Source of the DNA: Peronospora farinosa
Taxonomy: Eukaryota; Oomycota; Peronosporomycetes; Peronosporales; Peronosporaceae
Assembly: GCA_947646735.1 (NCBI GenBank)
Contig: CANTFK010000981.1
Coordinates: 1-64,000, forward strand
Length of the DNA stretch: 64,000 nt
Reading direction: 5' to 3'
The position numbers were made by a program, and so were the translations under genes. The first letter of the stretch is position 1. The number at the start of each line of letters is the position of its first letter. Under the pieces are notes generated by a model. It was not told the origin of the DNA, made no database searches, and worked only from the letters and a program-made list of their open reading frames with translations. Shown here one piece after another: positions 10,421 to 22,194 of the stretch.

Positions 10421-11705
10421 TCACCCCCAATGGAAATAGCCTAAAACGTCTTTAAGAATAATCTCCCATCCGATAGCAATGACAACTTGAAACACAAGCA
10501 TCCAGATGATAATCCACTCAAGCTTGGATCCTTGATGTTGTGTCAATTGTTGGTTCAAAACACCCACCCTACGAAAAGCAAGAACAAAAAAAAAACATTA
10601 GCGGGTTACAAGCTGAAAAACGTTTGCGAGACTCACAAGTCGCGGATGATGCTGAGACGCTTGTTCAAGATGGCCACACGGTTGGCCACGTCCTGGTACT
10701 TGAGCATTCTCTCGTACAAGTACTTGAAGTCGTCATTATCTTGCGATTTGAGAAAGTATTCCGGTTCATCCAAAATGTTGGAATGGATGTTTACATCGGC
10801 AAGCTCGATGAAAAGCTGACCGATGAGCTTTGACATGTCTTCTTGAGAGTACTGAATTGATCCAACTGATGCAAGCCTGGATGGGATGTGCTTTGTCGAT
10901 CGAATACGATCTTCAACACGAGTCTCAAAGGCACTCAGCGTTGCTGACTGTGACATCGCAAAAGATAGAGCCATTTTTTCCGCCACACTTATCATGCAGA
11001 GTATAATGGCATCCCTAGCGATACTGGATCGGTCTCCATAGCTAAATTCCATGACTTGTGCATCGACTTGATCCATCATCCCCGACGAAAACGGAGTCAG
11101 CATCATAAGATGCCGAGCCTCTTCTTCTCGTGTCAGCCCCCAGAATACACAGCATCCCGTGCTACAATGTCAACCGAATTCAAAAAATAGCCACCACAAG
11201 AGCAAACTGAGCAGAAAATCATTTTAATCATTGAAAATCGTCACAAATTTTAACTTACGCAAAGTAAAAAGCATGTTTTTCTTGAAGAGCTGCTTCTCGT
11301 TAAGTTTTAATTTTATCTCCATCATTTGTGTTGATAGTATCAACACATTGTTCCGGTGTAAAACTCGAGTGTAGTACATCAAGATGCAACGTGTTCTTCC
11401 ACTTTGGAAATTGAACACGTCGTTCTTGATTTTTTTTCATTTTTTTTTCTTCAATTTTTACAATTTTCTCTTTTTTTTTTGTCCATCCAATTAAAAAACT
11501 TGAACAATGCAAGTTTTTCACACGTGTAATAAATTGCCACACGTCTCTTGTCAGTGTGGGTGGGTGATAGAGAAGGTTTAAACAGATGAACGCGTGCTAC
11601 TTCTTCATCATAATCTGGAGCATGAGCACGCCATCGTCTTCCACTTGGTTGACGAGTTACAACTTTTAATGGAATTGTATTATTAATCTGAGCCATTTTT
11701 TGCAT
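10421..11705 (-). CDS. RMND1/Rmd1-family (DUF155) protein, with an apparent one-base frameshift
   Basis: Four minus-strand exons are inferred: 11705-11347, 11289-11259, 11161-10637 and 10568-10421. The 97-bp and 68-bp introns have strong donors (GTAAGT, GTGAGT); the 57-bp intron (11290-11346) has a weaker GTGTTG donor but keeps phase and removes an in-frame TAA. The product, about 353 aa, shows DUF155 landmarks: RRVAIYYTCEKLAL, FPKWKNTLHLDVLH, FYFATGCCVFWGLTREEEA, MEFSYGD, ELADVNIHSNILDEPEYF, VANRVAILNKRL. The C-terminal helix LEWIIIWMLVFQVVIAIGW is a membrane anchor. The family acts in mitochondrial translation or inner-membrane organisation. In exon 1 an A10 run (T10 at 11471-11480) breaks the frame; one A fewer restores it. 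This may be an assembly error, an allele defect or a misread splice. Confidence 0.8.
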
Positions 11706-12190
11706 ACTCTCAAGTTAATTCACTGGTAAAAAAAAAACATAACGACGGTACAAAACGCACCATTTGTTCTCTAAATTGCAATCTGAGGTTGGAATCAGAA
11801 ATTTATATTGTCCGAGGAGACTATTTTAAGTCTCGAGGATTGGAAAAGTCAAGATTTTGTTTTTGAAATTGAGTCCTGCATGATTAGAAAAAAAAACAAA
11901 TTTAAAAAAAGGGAGTAATTAGTCAAAATTCGCATTTGCTTTGGTTACTTTTTGAATCGTATTTGATTTTTTACCTGGATAATTATTTTTGAGTCTTAAG
12001 TAAAGAAAATAAGTTGATAATGTTTGGACGATGGCGTATGGTTCGACCTGGTATGGGAAAAGCGAGGACCCAGTACAATCATGATTTTTTGCTTGTGTAT
12101 TTTAAAACGGCAATGGTATTGCCTTAAAGAAGTACTTTTAAGTTGAAAGATGGCATCCCATTCTGTAGCTCATTCTTGTTGTAATACTAG
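11706..12190. other. AT-rich intergenic stretch
   Basis: An AT-rich, homopolymer-rich stretch between the RMND1-like gene start and the putative membrane-protein exons. No supportable gene was found. A possible small upstream exon with ATG near 12020 (MFGRWRMVRP) could belong to the next feature but is unproven. Confidence 0.4.
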
Positions 12191-12927
12191 GTAGCTGTCT
12201 TGACTAGCGGCTGGGATTTTGTTGCTGAAATCACTCACAGTAGCGACTTTGCAAGAGCGTTGGGGCTTATTTTACCACAATTAGCCCTACTTGCTATCAT
12301 TGGAATTCAATACGTTTCGGTTGTTGATCGACGTATTTGCAGACGTACACATGTATGTACAGAACTGTATTTCGTGTAGGAAGTCCTACATTAGAATTAC
12401 AATAATATTCATGCTACTTGATTGTATGTCTCGTTACAGATCATGGTAGTGCTGATACTGCTAGTTTTAGTCATTCTCATCGCTGCTGTCTCTTCTGGCT
12501 TTCGAATGGGCATCAGTCTTTGTTGCTGCAGCCGTTCTTTCTGGTATGTACTAGGACTACTTTTCATACATGGTAATGAATCTACTTACCCCCCTATTTC
12601 GTTGCGTATTGCTAGTCCGACTACATTTTCCACCAAGTTGGAGCCTGATCACACTGCATGCGGACTTGTCGTGATTAACTGGTATAGTCACTTCTTATTA
12701 CTGTATAAAAGTCCATTAACATACTTGTGACGATGCTTTCACTTGTGTATCTTTTATCGGACCAGTTATATGGCGTTTATTCGCAAGATTGCTCACTTTT
12801 ACGGCATCTCAAGCTCAGTATCCATCTTGGTAAAGAAAAGCTCATAATTTATACTCAAATGTGTAAAAAACACTTTGCTGACGGTATATTTGCTATTTCT
12901 AGGCTGCAATTAGTTTTGATATATTGA
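12191..12927 (+). CDS. Putative multi-exon membrane protein fragment
   Basis: Four phase-compatible segments with plausible splice signals can be joined: 12191-12352, 12440-12543, 12616-12681 and 12903-12927. Donors are GTATGT or GTATAG and acceptors are ACAG, CTAG and CTAG. The product has two hydrophobic helices, LGLILPQLALLAIIGIQYV and IMVVLILLVLVILIAAVSSG, followed by a Cys-rich patch (SLCCCSRSF), and it ends LQLVLIY. The N-terminus is not resolved. I do not recognise the family; a polytopic transporter or channel remnant is possible. Such dense introns would be unusual beside the intron-poor neighbours, so the model is tentative. Confidence 0.3.
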
Positions 12928-13249
12928 CCAACACTACTCGCCAACTCTCTGCACGTACGAGTTGCTTGAATTTTCTAGCCAAGACGCGTCTTGAGAAGAT
13001 GGAATAACAAAGTTTGATAATTTATATTTAAGCGATCTTGTAGTGTTGACACTTTCTGAATATTTTGTATTATACGCTATTAAAAGTCCAAAACTTGATA
13101 TTGGAATATCCGCAAGGATAATTTGCAAATAATAGGCCAAGTCCACAATTATCATTTCTAATTTTAAACCACCTAAAAAGTCGTTGAAACTGCTTTTAAA
13201 ACGTCTTTTAAGCGTCCATTTTTTCGTTTATTTTCCGATAGTTCTCGAG

Positions 13250-16200
13250 ATGTCGCTCTTACCTTCTCAAGCTTCTACCGACGTGACTAGAGCGTCTCCA
13301 TCCAAACCATTACATTATCCATCTACTTCATCGTCTTGTCTATCGATTCATATTGCTACATCGTCTTCTCCACTTACAGAAGACGCATCAGAAAGTTTCA
13401 AAAAACCCAACGATTTGTTTGCTTCTTCCTCTAGTTTCGACGACGATTCGGACTATTCGCCGAGTTGCAGCAAGAAAACGCGTACATACAAGAAACAAGA
13501 GAAAAAACCACCGAAACGAAGGCGATTACGACGTAAAAACAGCCCGAAATTAAAAAAACCCGTGGTATCAGATGCAGAATCAGAACTGAGAAATGTCAAG
13601 TCTCAAGCGCGTACGTCGACTAACAAGAACTTGCAATACGACAGAAAAGCTGCAGCTGCTACATGGGCAGATGATGGAAGTTTGGATCTTTATCGACGTC
13701 GATTGCATGAATTACGTCAAGAATTGCACAATTCGGTCATGGAAAATCGAAAAACCTTTTACAATAATCCAAAGCCAATGGAGATGCTGGAAACCCAAGA
13801 ACCAAGTCGGAAAATTCAAGAAGATGATAAGGAAAAGAACTTTACAACTGGACTTAAGTTTTATTCACCGTGGGACGTGACGGAAACGGCATCAGGACTT
13901 TTAGTACCGACATATGTGATGACTCAATTGTTACCACATCAACGAGAATGTCTCGAGTGGCTACATAAACTTCATGAACGAGGAGTTGGTGGTATTTTAG
14001 GGGACGATATGGGACTTGGAAAAACAGTGCAGTTAGCATCGTTTTTAGGAGCACTACATCGTGCAAGAAGACTGCAAACAGTTTTGTTGTTATGTCCAGC
14101 ATCGGTCTTGTTGCAGTGGGTACGAGAGCTGCATAAGTGGACGCCATGGATGCGTGTTGTGCTACTTCATGCATCAGGAACAGGCGTGAATACGTCATTC
14201 TCAAGTGAATGCTATGAACAGCTGATTGAAGAGGTATTTCGCTTCGAGGACGAAGTATCGGATGGTGAAGCAGCGGAAAATAGCTATCATGAAATGAAGG
14301 AAGATGTTCCTACCAGTGGTGCTGTGATCATCAGCACGTACGAGAATGTTCGACAGTATCAGAGCTTGTTTCTTACACGCGAGTGGGACTATGTTGTACT
14401 GGATGAAGGACACCGTATTCGCAACCCGGATGCTGAAACGACACTTGCATGCAAACAGCTGCGCACGATACATCGTATTATCCTCTCGGGTACACCAATT
14501 CAGAACCGACTTCGCGAGCTTTGGTCGCTTTTTGACTTTGTTTACCCAGGACGTTTAGGTACTTTGCCAACCTTTGACGACGAGTTTGTGTTGCCTATTC
14601 GAGCTGGAGGATATGCAACAGCTACCAAGATGCAGGTGCTGATGGCGTACAAGTGTGCACTCGCCTTGAAGGATCTTATTAAGCCGTTTCTTCTTCGCCG
14701 CACAAAGCAAGAGGTTTTGACTAGTGGTGCCAGTGGCGAAATGGGTACATTGCTTCCTGCCAAGCAAGAACAGATAATATTTTGCCGGCTTACGACAAGA
14801 CAGCGTGCACTATATAAGCGTTTTTTAGCCTCACCTGAAGTCGCGTCAGTGTTACGGCGAGACATTCGACCGTTTCGCGCCATTTCCGTACTGCGGCATA
14901 TTTGCAACCACCCAGACTTGCTAGCCTCGTTTGGTGATGGAAGACTGGCGGACAAGAAACGGCAAACCTATGAGGAAGACGAAGAAGAAGGCTTGTCAGG
15001 CATTGCCGGTCTGTTGGACGAGACCGAAGACGGAAAAGATGTTGAAAGCGATGAATCTTTTGGTGCAGTATCGGCGAGCGGAAAAATGGTTGTTCTACGC
15101 AAGGTGCTAACAGTATGGAAAGAGCAGGGTCACCGAGTATTGATATTTACTCAAACACGTGGTATGCTGGACATCTTGGAAAGTTTTGTGGCTAGGGATG
15201 GCCATGCATGTACTCGTCTCGATGGAACGACGGGTGTGGCAGAACGACAACAGCGACTTGATGCTTTTAATGCTCCGGACAGCAAACTTTTTGTGTTCTT
15301 GCTGACAACTCGTGCTGGTGGTATTGGTGTAAACTTGGTTGGTGCCGACCGTGTTGTCGTGTTTGATCCTGACTGGAATCCGTCAACGGATCTTCAAGCT
15401 CGCGAACGCGCTTGGCGTATTGGACAGCTGAAACCCGTGACTGTGTACCGGTTTGTGACTGCTGGAACGATTGAAGAGAAGATCTATCACCGGCAGATTT
15501 TCAAGCAGTACCTTAGTAGCAAGGTATTGCACGAGGCCAAGCGGAAACGGTGTTTTAACAAGCACTCGCTGCGAGATTTATTTGTCCTAGAGGACGAGAA
15601 AGGAGAAGGAGAGGGAGTCGCAGAGACAAACGAGTTGTTTGTTGCTGGTAACGTAGAGCGACCTGCTGAAGTGGAAGACGGTGAGGAGGAAGAGGAAAAA
15701 AGTGTCGAGCAATCCGGTGACGGCAGAAACAACACGGATGGTGGAGACAACGACGTTGTGCTGAAGCAATTGTTTGACGATGGCGATGTGCGCGGTGTGT
15801 TTGATCACTCAGCTGTTGAGTCCGATGGTGTGCAGAACCAAGAAGCAGATCTAGTGGAGATGGAGGCGACAAAGATTGCGCAAGGGGCATTGAGTGCACT
15901 TCGAGCATCTGGTGCTCTTGTACGACAACAGCGGGAAACTATCTATACACCAACATGGACAGGTCGATCGGGTGTTGCTGGCGATCCATCTCAACGACGT
16001 CAGCAGCATTCAGCCATTCGTGGTCGTGATACCCTACGAGGTCGAGGCAGAGGCCGTGGAAAAGTCGAGCGCAATGGAGGAGTTTCGTCTCGTGAAATGC
16101 TTGCAAGGATCAAACAAAGACGTGATGGTGTCGCAGCTCAAGTGACTCGATTTTCAGCTCACTCTCGATCTACAGCTTCAGGTGCTTGTCAATCTTTGGA

Positions 16201-16423
16201 ATCAGGTTCCATAAGTGCAAGTGAAATGGCAAAGCGTTTGCACTCTTTTCTGGTTCCCAATGAAGCAAAAGGAGTCACAACCGAACGGCTCTTAGAGCAT
16301 TTTGGTAACATTGTTGGACCTAAAGACAAGCTCGTTTTTCGACATGTCTTACGTGATATGGCGAAATGTCGGAATCGGCGCTGGACATTAAAACCGTCGT
16401 ATTCGAACAATTTCGACTCGTAA
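13250..16423 (+). CDS. CSB/ERCC6 (Rad26)-like SNF2-family DNA translocase
   Basis: A 1057-aa single-exon protein. ATG 13250 is preferred over the upstream in-frame start at 13184 because the extra 22 residues are hydrophobic and unlike the family. The N-terminus is Ser-rich then basic (KKTRTYKKQEKKPPKRRR). The SNF2 ATPase core follows: motif I GDDMGLGKTVQ (about residue 250), motif II LDEGHRIRNPD (about 384), SGTPIQNRLRELWSLFDFV, then the C-lobe with TRAGGIGVNLVGADRVV and DPDWNPSTDLQARERAWRIG (about 705). The C-terminus has a basic RGRGRGRGK patch and a winged-helix-like end (MAKRLHSFLVPNEAKGVTTE). Order and motifs match Cockayne syndrome B, which remodels stalled RNA polymerase II in transcription-coupled repair. 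The acidic linkers are typical. Confidence 0.92.
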   Translation: MSLLPSQASTDVTRASPSKPLHYPSTSSSCLSIHIATSSSPLTEDASESFKKPNDLFASSSSFDDDSDYSPSCSKKTRTYKKQEKKPPKRRRLRRKNSPKLKKPVVSDAESELRNVKSQARTSTNKNLQYDRKAAAATWADDGSLDLYRRRLHELRQELHNSVMENRKTFYNNPKPMEMLETQEPSRKIQEDDKEKNFTTGLKFYSPWDVTETASGLLVPTYVMTQLLPHQRECLEWLHKLHERGVGGILGDDMGLGKTVQLASFLGALHRARRLQTVLLLCPASVLLQWVRELHKWTPWMRVVLLHASGTGVNTSFSSECYEQLIEEVFRFEDEVSDGEAAENSYHEMKEDVPTSGAVIISTYENVRQYQSLFLTREWDYVVLDEGHRIRNPDAETTLACKQLRTIHRIILSGTPIQNRLRELWSLFDFVYPGRLGTLPTFDDEFVLPIRAGGYATATKMQVLMAYKCALALKDLIKPFLLRRTKQEVLTSGASGEMGTLLPAKQEQIIFCRLTTRQRALYKRFLASPEVASVLRRDIRPFRAISVLRHICNHPDLLASFGDGRLADKKRQTYEEDEEEGLSGIAGLLDETEDGKDVESDESFGAVSASGKMVVLRKVLTVWKEQGHRVLIFTQTRGMLDILESFVARDGHACTRLDGTTGVAERQQRLDAFNAPDSKLFVFLLTTRAGGIGVNLVGADRVVVFDPDWNPSTDLQARERAWRIGQLKPVTVYRFVTAGTIEEKIYHRQIFKQYLSSKVLHEAKRKRCFNKHSLRDLFVLEDEKGEGEGVAETNELFVAGNVERPAEVEDGEEEEEKSVEQSGDGRNNTDGGDNDVVLKQLFDDGDVRGVFDHSAVESDGVQNQEADLVEMEATKIAQGALSALRASGALVRQQRETIYTPTWTGRSGVAGDPSQRRQQHSAIRGRDTLRGRGRGRGKVERNGGVSSREMLARIKQRRDGVAAQVTRFSAHSRSTASGACQSLESGSISASEMAKRLHSFLVPNEAKGVTTERLLEHFGNIVGPKDKLVFRHVLRDMAKCRNRRWTLKPSYSNNFDS

Positions 16424-16584
16424 AATTATTTTAAATAGTTTGTTTTAATATAAAAACGTTGAAACGTTTAATGAAATATCCACCGCATTTTTGCAATGCA
16501 AGTTGGATGTATACCGTATACGGTATACACTACATTTCGATACCAATAGAAACGATATTTCGTCTCGTCGTTTCTACTGGATCA

Positions 16585-19500
16585 ATGGCTCATTCTCGGG
16601 ACGTCACACGTCACAGTCGCTCTCGCTCTCATGGACGTCGTCGCTCCCCTTCTCTCCATCACAATCGACGCAGCAGTCGCAATGTCTCTCACTCGCGAAA
16701 TCGTCGTAGTCCAAGCATCACTAGAGCCTCCAGGAGGTCCCCTCAACGTCGCATTTCTACTTCTTCTCACGTTTCGAAAAGCATTTCTAACCGTCCTTGT
16801 GTTTCTAAATTAGGACTGGATAAATTAGCCGCGGCCAAACGTGAAATTGATTTAAACCAAAAAAACGTGAAATCCTCGTACTTAAGACGTCAAAAAGACG
16901 TCAAAGGGTTGAATGCCACTGAGTGGGAAACTTCCGAACAGTTACAAACTGTATCGAAACGTTTGCAACACGATACAAAACAATTAGACGAAACGGTCCG
17001 ACCACGTGATAAAAATAGTTCAACCAAGAGATTAAGTTCAAGTTTGAGACAAGAGACGAGACATTCCAGCAATCAAACCAATCGGATTGAAACACTGACA
17101 AAACGTGTACCTTATTCTCCTAGTCGATTGAGTTCTCGACGGAGAGAGAAAGTGGAAGGTCCAAAGAAAGAATACGAGGATAACGTGGAGGAAGAATTTG
17201 ATCGGGAATTCTACTTGAATGATGATGCAGGAGGCATTGAAATGCATGAAGGACATGTGTTTCTTGGTAATAAAGAGAAATTTAAAGCATTGGAAGAACA
17301 ATTGGAGCAGACAAGAGCTAGAGGTGAGAATAAATTAAAAGGAATGTCGGCAAGAGCATCAGCGCTCTCGGCGGACCAAGACGCGTGGGAAACAAACAGA
17401 TTGTTAACAAGTGGCGTCGTGGCATCGGGACGAGTGGCCACGGATTTTGACGAAGAATTGGACTCGAGAGTGCAGATCATGGTGCACAGTACGAAGCCGC
17501 CGTTTTTGGATGGACGAGTGGCGTTTACAACACAGGTAGAGATGGTAGCAACAGTGAAAGATCCGACGTCTGATATGGCCGTTTGTGCGAGGAAAGGCAG
17601 TGAACTGTTACGGGAAGTGCGGGAACAGCGTGAAAGGAATAAGATGCGGAAACGATTTTGGGAAATTGGCGGGTCGCGAATGGGCGACGCTATTGGTGTG
17701 AAGGCAGACGTTGGGTCTGATGAAGAGGAAGACGCAAAGCAGGAAGAAGAGAGTGGAGAGAATTATAAACATGACTCGCAGTTTTCGACGCATTTAAAGA
17801 AACAAAAAGCTGTAAGCATTTTTGCCAAGACCCGAACACTCCGTCAGCAGCGTGAATTCCTGCCAATTTTCCAGTGTCGTGAAGAAGTGCTGCAAGTGAT
17901 TCGAGAGAACCAGATTGTGGTAATTGTTGGCGAGACCGGTTCGGGAAAGACCACGCAGCTCACGCAATATTTGCATGAAGAAGGATATTCGCAGTTTGGT
18001 ACTATCGGTTGTACGCAACCGCGTCGTGTGGCAGCCATGTCAGTGGCTCAGCGTGTTAGCGAGGAAATGGACGTAACGCTTGGCGAAGAAGTGGGGTATG
18101 CTATTCGATTCGAGGATCTTACATCTGACAGGACAATTATTAAGTATATGACAGAAGGCGTACTCTTGCGCGAGTCGCTGCGTGAAGCTGATCTGGATTC
18201 GTACTCTTGTGTGATTATGGACGAGGCCCATGAGCGTGCTCTTAACACAGACGTACTCTTTGGTATTCTTCGCAAGGTGGTCCAGCGTCGCAGCGACTTC
18301 AAGCTTGTTGTGACGTCGGCGACATTAGATGCGGACAAGTTTGCGAGGTTCTTTGGTGGAGTGCCTATGTTCACCATTCCTGGGCGGACATTCCATGTGG
18401 ATACCCGTTACGCTAAATCTCCCAGTGAGGATTTCGTAGACGCGGCGGTGAAGCAAGTCATGCAGATTCACCTGTCTCACCCGCCTGGTGATGTCCTAGT
18501 GTTCATGACAGGCCAAGAAGACATCGAGGCAACGTGCTACGTGCTGGCAGATCGGATGGGTAAGCTGGATGGTGCGCCACCACTGATGGTTCTCCCTATG
18601 TATTCACAATTGCCGGCAGACATGCAAGCAAAGATCTTCGATGCCTCGGATGTTCGAAAATGCATTGTGTCTACCAATATTGCAGAAACGTCACTTACGG
18701 TGGACGGTATCAAGTACGTTATCGATGCAGGATTCTGCAAGGTTAAAGTCTACAATCCCAAGATTGGTATGGATGCGCTGCAGGTAACTCCCATCAGTCA
18801 GCAAAATGCCAATCAGCGTGCTGGTCGTGCTGGTCGAACAGGCCCCGGTGTAGCTTACCGTTTGTACACAGAGCGGCAGTATGTCAATGAGCTGCTCGAA
18901 GCACAGATTCCAGAAATTCAGCGAACAAATCTGGGTTATGTGGTGTTGCTGCTTAAATCGCTCGGGGTCTCCAACTTGCTCGAGTTTGATTTCATGGACC
19001 CGCCACCACAGGACAATATCATTAACTCGATGTATCAATTGTGGGTGCTTGGAGCACTTGACAACACGGGTGAGCTGACGGAAATGGGTAAGAAAATGGT
19101 TGTGTTTCCGTTGGACCCTCCTCTGGCTAAGATGCTATTATTCAGCGAGCAGCTAGGTTGCTCGACCGAGGTACTCGTGGTGGTGAGTATGCTATCAGTC
19201 CCGAGTGTGTTTTTTCGTCCCAAGGATCGTGAGGAGGAGAGCGACGCCGCCCGAGAAAAGTTTTTCGTGCCGGAGAGTGATCACCTTACGTTATTGAATG
19301 TTTATCAGCAGTGGGAAGCGAACCGCCGTTCGGCTCAATGGTGTTCCGATCATTTTATTCATGCAAAGGGCTTGCGCAAGGCTCGCGAGGTGCACGAACA
19401 ACTAGCCGATATCATGAAGCAACAGCACGTGCGACTTTGTTCGTGTGAGGGGCGCTGGGATGTTGTACGCAAGGCGATCTGCTCAGCGTATTTCTACAAC

Positions 19501-19962
19501 TCTGCTCAAATTAAGGGCATTGGCGAATATGTAAACATGCTGACGGGTATGCCATGCAATTTGCACCCAAGCGCTGCGCTATTTGGTCTTGGCTACACAC
19601 CAGACTTTGTAGTTTACCATGAACTCATTTACACGAGTAAAGAGTACATGCAGTGTGCAACAGCCGTGGAAGGTGAGTGGCTAGCAGAGCTAGGCCCCAT
19701 GTTTTTCAGTGTAAAGAAGTCGTTCCAGTCACGTTTACTCAAGCGCATGAAGGAAAAGGAAGAAGCCATTGAGATGGAAAATGAAATGGAAGTTTCACAA
19801 CAGTTGAAAAAGTTGAAACGTCACGATGATATGGAGAAGAAAGAAGCTGTAACAAGTCGTCGAGAGCACAAGAAACAACGCATGGCAGTGGTGGAAATCG
19901 GTCAAGCAGATGTTGCGAGCACGAAAACAACAGCAAGACGTCCTCGTCGTTATGGGTTTTAG
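16585..19962 (+). CDS. PRP16/DHX38-type DEAH-box splicing helicase
   Basis: A 1125-aa single-exon protein from ATG 16585; the upstream 42 in-frame codons look like leader. Residues 1-80 are Arg/Ser-rich, as in splicing factors. PRP16-specific segments follow ([65 protein letters not shown]). The DEAH core has [15 protein letters not shown] (about 449), [22 protein letters not shown] (about 545), [15 protein letters not shown] (about 577), [14 protein letters not shown] and [12 protein letters not shown] (about 745), then the winged-helix, ratchet and OB domains. The N-terminal segments distinguish it from PRP2/DHX16 and PRP22. It should drive remodelling between the two catalytic steps of splicing. 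It starts 161 bp after the CSB-like gene on the same strand. Confidence 0.93.
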   Translation: MAHSRDVTRHSRSRSHGRRRSPSLHHNRRSSRNVSHSRNRRSPSITRASRRSPQRRISTSSHVSKSISNRPCVSKLGLDKLAAAKREIDLNQKNVKSSYLRRQKDVKGLNATEWETSEQLQTVSKRLQHDTKQLDETVRPRDKNSSTKRLSSSLRQETRHSSNQTNRIETLTKRVPYSPSRLSSRRREKVEGPKKEYEDNVEEEFDREFYLNDDAGGIEMHEGHVFLGNKEKFKALEEQLEQTRARGENKLKGMSARASALSADQDAWETNRLLTSGVVASGRVATDFDEELDSRVQIMVHSTKPPFLDGRVAFTTQVEMVATVKDPTSDMAVCARKGSELLREVREQRERNKMRKRFWEIGGSRMGDAIGVKADVGSDEEEDAKQEEESGENYKHDSQFSTHLKKQKAVSIFAKTRTLRQQREFLPIFQCREEVLQVIRENQIVVIVGETGSGKTTQLTQYLHEEGYSQFGTIGCTQPRRVAAMSVAQRVSEEMDVTLGEEVGYAIRFEDLTSDRTIIKYMTEGVLLRESLREADLDSYSCVIMDEAHERALNTDVLFGILRKVVQRRSDFKLVVTSATLDADKFARFFGGVPMFTIPGRTFHVDTRYAKSPSEDFVDAAVKQVMQIHLSHPPGDVLVFMTGQEDIEATCYVLADRMGKLDGAPPLMVLPMYSQLPADMQAKIFDASDVRKCIVSTNIAETSLTVDGIKYVIDAGFCKVKVYNPKIGMDALQVTPISQQNANQRAGRAGRTGPGVAYRLYTERQYVNELLEAQIPEIQRTNLGYVVLLLKSLGVSNLLEFDFMDPPPQDNIINSMYQLWVLGALDNTGELTEMGKKMVVFPLDPPLAKMLLFSEQLGCSTEVLVVVSMLSVPSVFFRPKDREEESDAAREKFFVPESDHLTLLNVYQQWEANRRSAQWCSDHFIHAKGLRKAREVHEQLADIMKQQHVRLCSCEGRWDVVRKAICSAYFYNSAQIKGIGEYVNMLTGMPCNLHPSAALFGLGYTPDFVVYHELIYTSKEYMQCATAVEGEWLAELGPMFFSVKKSFQSRLLKRMKEKEEAIEMENEMEVSQQLKKLKRHDDMEKKEAVTSRREHKKQRMAVVEIGQADVASTKTTARRPRRYGF

Positions 19963-20066
19963 AACTGCTCAATAAGGGACCACCTATTTTTTAGAGTGCC
20001 TTAAGGACAAAAAGGGTCGTATCCAGTCCTATCTGTCCTCAAACGTTGTTTCAATTTGTGTCTGAT

Positions 20067-20509
20067 CTACTCGAGTTTGCCCAAAATGTCTTCATCACGG
20101 AACAAATAGAGTTCCTCGTCGCCCAATTTGACCGAGCTGCCACCGTATTCAGGCAATAAGACCTTGTCACCTACAGCACTTTGAGCTGGAATAAGAGAAC
20201 CATCAGAAGAACGGGCACCAGGTCCAACAGCCACGACTTGACCTTCATTTTGTTGCTTGGATTCAGCATCAGGCAAGTAAATGCCACTTGCCGTCTTGGC
20301 GACAGCCTCGAAACGTTTGACCAGGACGCGGTTACCAAAGGGGATCAGTTTACGGAGGGAGCTCTACACATAAATGAAACATAATAAATAAACAGGTCTT
20401 AGCAATGGAATTCCAATACAAAGAGAGAGAGAGAGGAAAAGACGGACAACAACAACAACAACAAACCATTGTGTGGAATGCGAGTAAAATGCCAACTGAC
20501 CGCTACCAT
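20067..20509 (-). CDS. Cpn10/GroES-type mitochondrial co-chaperonin
   Basis: Two exons on the minus strand: a 9-bp first exon (20509-20501, Met-Val-Ala) and 20363-20067. They are joined across a 137-bp intron (GTCAGT to TGTAG), giving 101 aa. The product reads SSLRKLIPFGNRVLVKRFEA at its start, then the mobile-loop region (KTASGIYLPDAESK), GQVVAVGPGA, VGDKVLLPEYGGSSVKLGDE and the roof end LFRDEDILGKLE. Length and motifs are those of Hsp10, the lid of mitochondrial Hsp60. The tiny first exon is inferred from phase and splice signals and is the least certain part. No long cleavable presequence is seen, which is normal for eukaryotic Cpn10. Confidence 0.9.
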
Positions 20510-21282
20510 TGAAGACGATGTGGTGTTGCAACCTTCGAGCGACCGTGAGAAGGATGTTAGATTTGTAATAAATGACATACTTTTATAGCTTGTTTTGTAA
20601 ATTAAGAACCATCAACACTTTTTCTCGATTGTTCTAGAAAGCATCAGCTTTTCAATTGTGTAGTAAAAACAAAGAGCATACAGAAACTCTATAATAAGTA
20701 CATTTAAATATAATAGGGCACTACGCCCTACATGAGCTGCGCGAGTTTAAGAAACAACCAGGTCATACATATACAATCTTCACTCTTGCACTCCGCCATT
20801 TAGAGTTCATATTCTAATAATGCACCATTCGAACACAGCATGCAACACAATATAAGATTTTACAATACAAGATTTTGTTAAGCAGATTAGAGTAATCAAT
20901 GCAGCCTCAGAGGCACGCAGAACGGCAAAGTGCTGCTGGTTTAATGCATGCATTCTACATGCGTTATAGACGTTGCATCAAGTAACAATCAGGATTATCC
21001 TGTCGAAGCATATAACTTCTCCCAGTGACGTTAAGTCCCCCTATCAATAAGCTGAGGCCACAGCTGAAAAGGCCAGAAGCCGATTGTTTAAATATCTAAA
21101 TGACTCACTAGAGCAGAAGTGACAGCGGGAGCTTAGAAAAGAGTCGGAGTAGATAGCCATTGGCATCCTACACTGTTTAGGATGCACGGTCGGCTAGCAG
21201 TATTGAACGTTTATATATATACAAGCCATGGACAGCCGTCGTTCAGTAGGTTCAAGTACAACTACTTGCGCTTCATACTGAT
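20510..21282. other. Intergenic
   Basis: No coding region is supported. Simple repeats lie nearby inside the Cpn10 intron (a GA run near 20422 and a CAA run near 20447-20465). Confidence 0.5.
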
Positions 21283-21873
21283 TGTAACAGGGTATCTAGT
21301 TACTGTACACGTTAACATTAAGCAATATACCTAATGTAAGGTCTAAGTATCTATGATTACTTTTAACCTGTCACTTGGGTGCGATACACAAATGTGCTCC
21401 ACCCTCGTGAATGTGATATCCATTGATGGATTCACATGGGTAAGGATGACGCTAGTTGAAGCTACGCATCGCGACGTCCCAGAAGGACGTCATTAGCGAG
21501 CTTAGGAAGCTCACACGTCAGGATATGCTTCTAAAGAGTCGCGTATTCGATCGTTATATAATCAGCCAAGCAGTAGTTAAGTTTTGTAATCAATAATAAT
21601 TCATTTGATATAACTCAGTCTTGAATTTACTACACACTGTCTACTGCGCACGAGAAGCTGAATAAGCTTTTGCGTGACGTAAGTAGGACACTTTTAGTCG
21701 CTTGTGCGCTCTCGCTTAAGCGAGAGGCAACTGGTAGAACGACTGCGTAAGCAGCCGACCACTCGTACATCCACCCTCGCACGCGAAGATAAGACGGTAT
21801 AACCGCTTCCTCGCTTGTGCTGAAGGTATGCGCTAAGTAGTACGAGGCAACTTCGTAGAAGTGCCTGTCTACA
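21283..21873 (+). repeat. Solo LTR, family 1 (591 bp)
   Basis: This LTR aligns with the element A and B LTRs and has no internal region on either side. It starts TGTAACAGGGTATC and ends GCCTGTCTACA. The flanks are CTGAT (21278-21282) and GTGAT (21874-21878), a five-base target duplication with one mismatch. It therefore looks like a product of recombination between the two LTRs of a former full element. The CTTAAG palindromes are partly decayed. Confidence 0.85.
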
Positions 21874-21944
21874 GTGATCATCAACAAATTACCTTTCATG
21901 TTGCGATCATTGGACCGAGGAGGCATCAGAGGAAACAAAAAACC

Positions 21945-22194
21945 TGTCACGGGGTTACACGACGGTTAAAGACCTGTCCCCAACATTACATCACGGTTAA
22001 ATAACCATGAATCTTGCATAAATATGTATTCTTGACACTTCCCCTCAAGGAGCCAAAGCAACCTAAACTTAAACTAATTATTATAATAATCATTAAAATT
22101 TGCAGACCTGCTTAAACGGCCCACTGCCTTATGCCACTTATGTGATTATGTACTATTCCTATACCTACTTATGTAATAGGTTGCCCCATTACAT
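21945..22194 (-). repeat. 3' LTR of a truncated minus-strand LTR element
   Basis: On the minus strand this begins TGTAATGGGGCAACC at 22194 and ends ACCCCGTGACA at 21945. A polypurine tract (GAGAGAGGGGGTGA on the minus strand) directly precedes it at about 22195-22210, which marks it as a 3' LTR. Its first 70 bases resemble the LTR at 63408-63724. The internal region to the right (to about 22860) is short and not recognisable. Confidence 0.65.

Noticed and set aside
13184..13249. Hydrophobic N-terminal extension of the CSB-like protein as a signal or transit peptide
   Set aside because: A nuclear DNA repair ATPase should not have one, and a good ATG follows at 13250. The 22 codons are most likely 5' leader.
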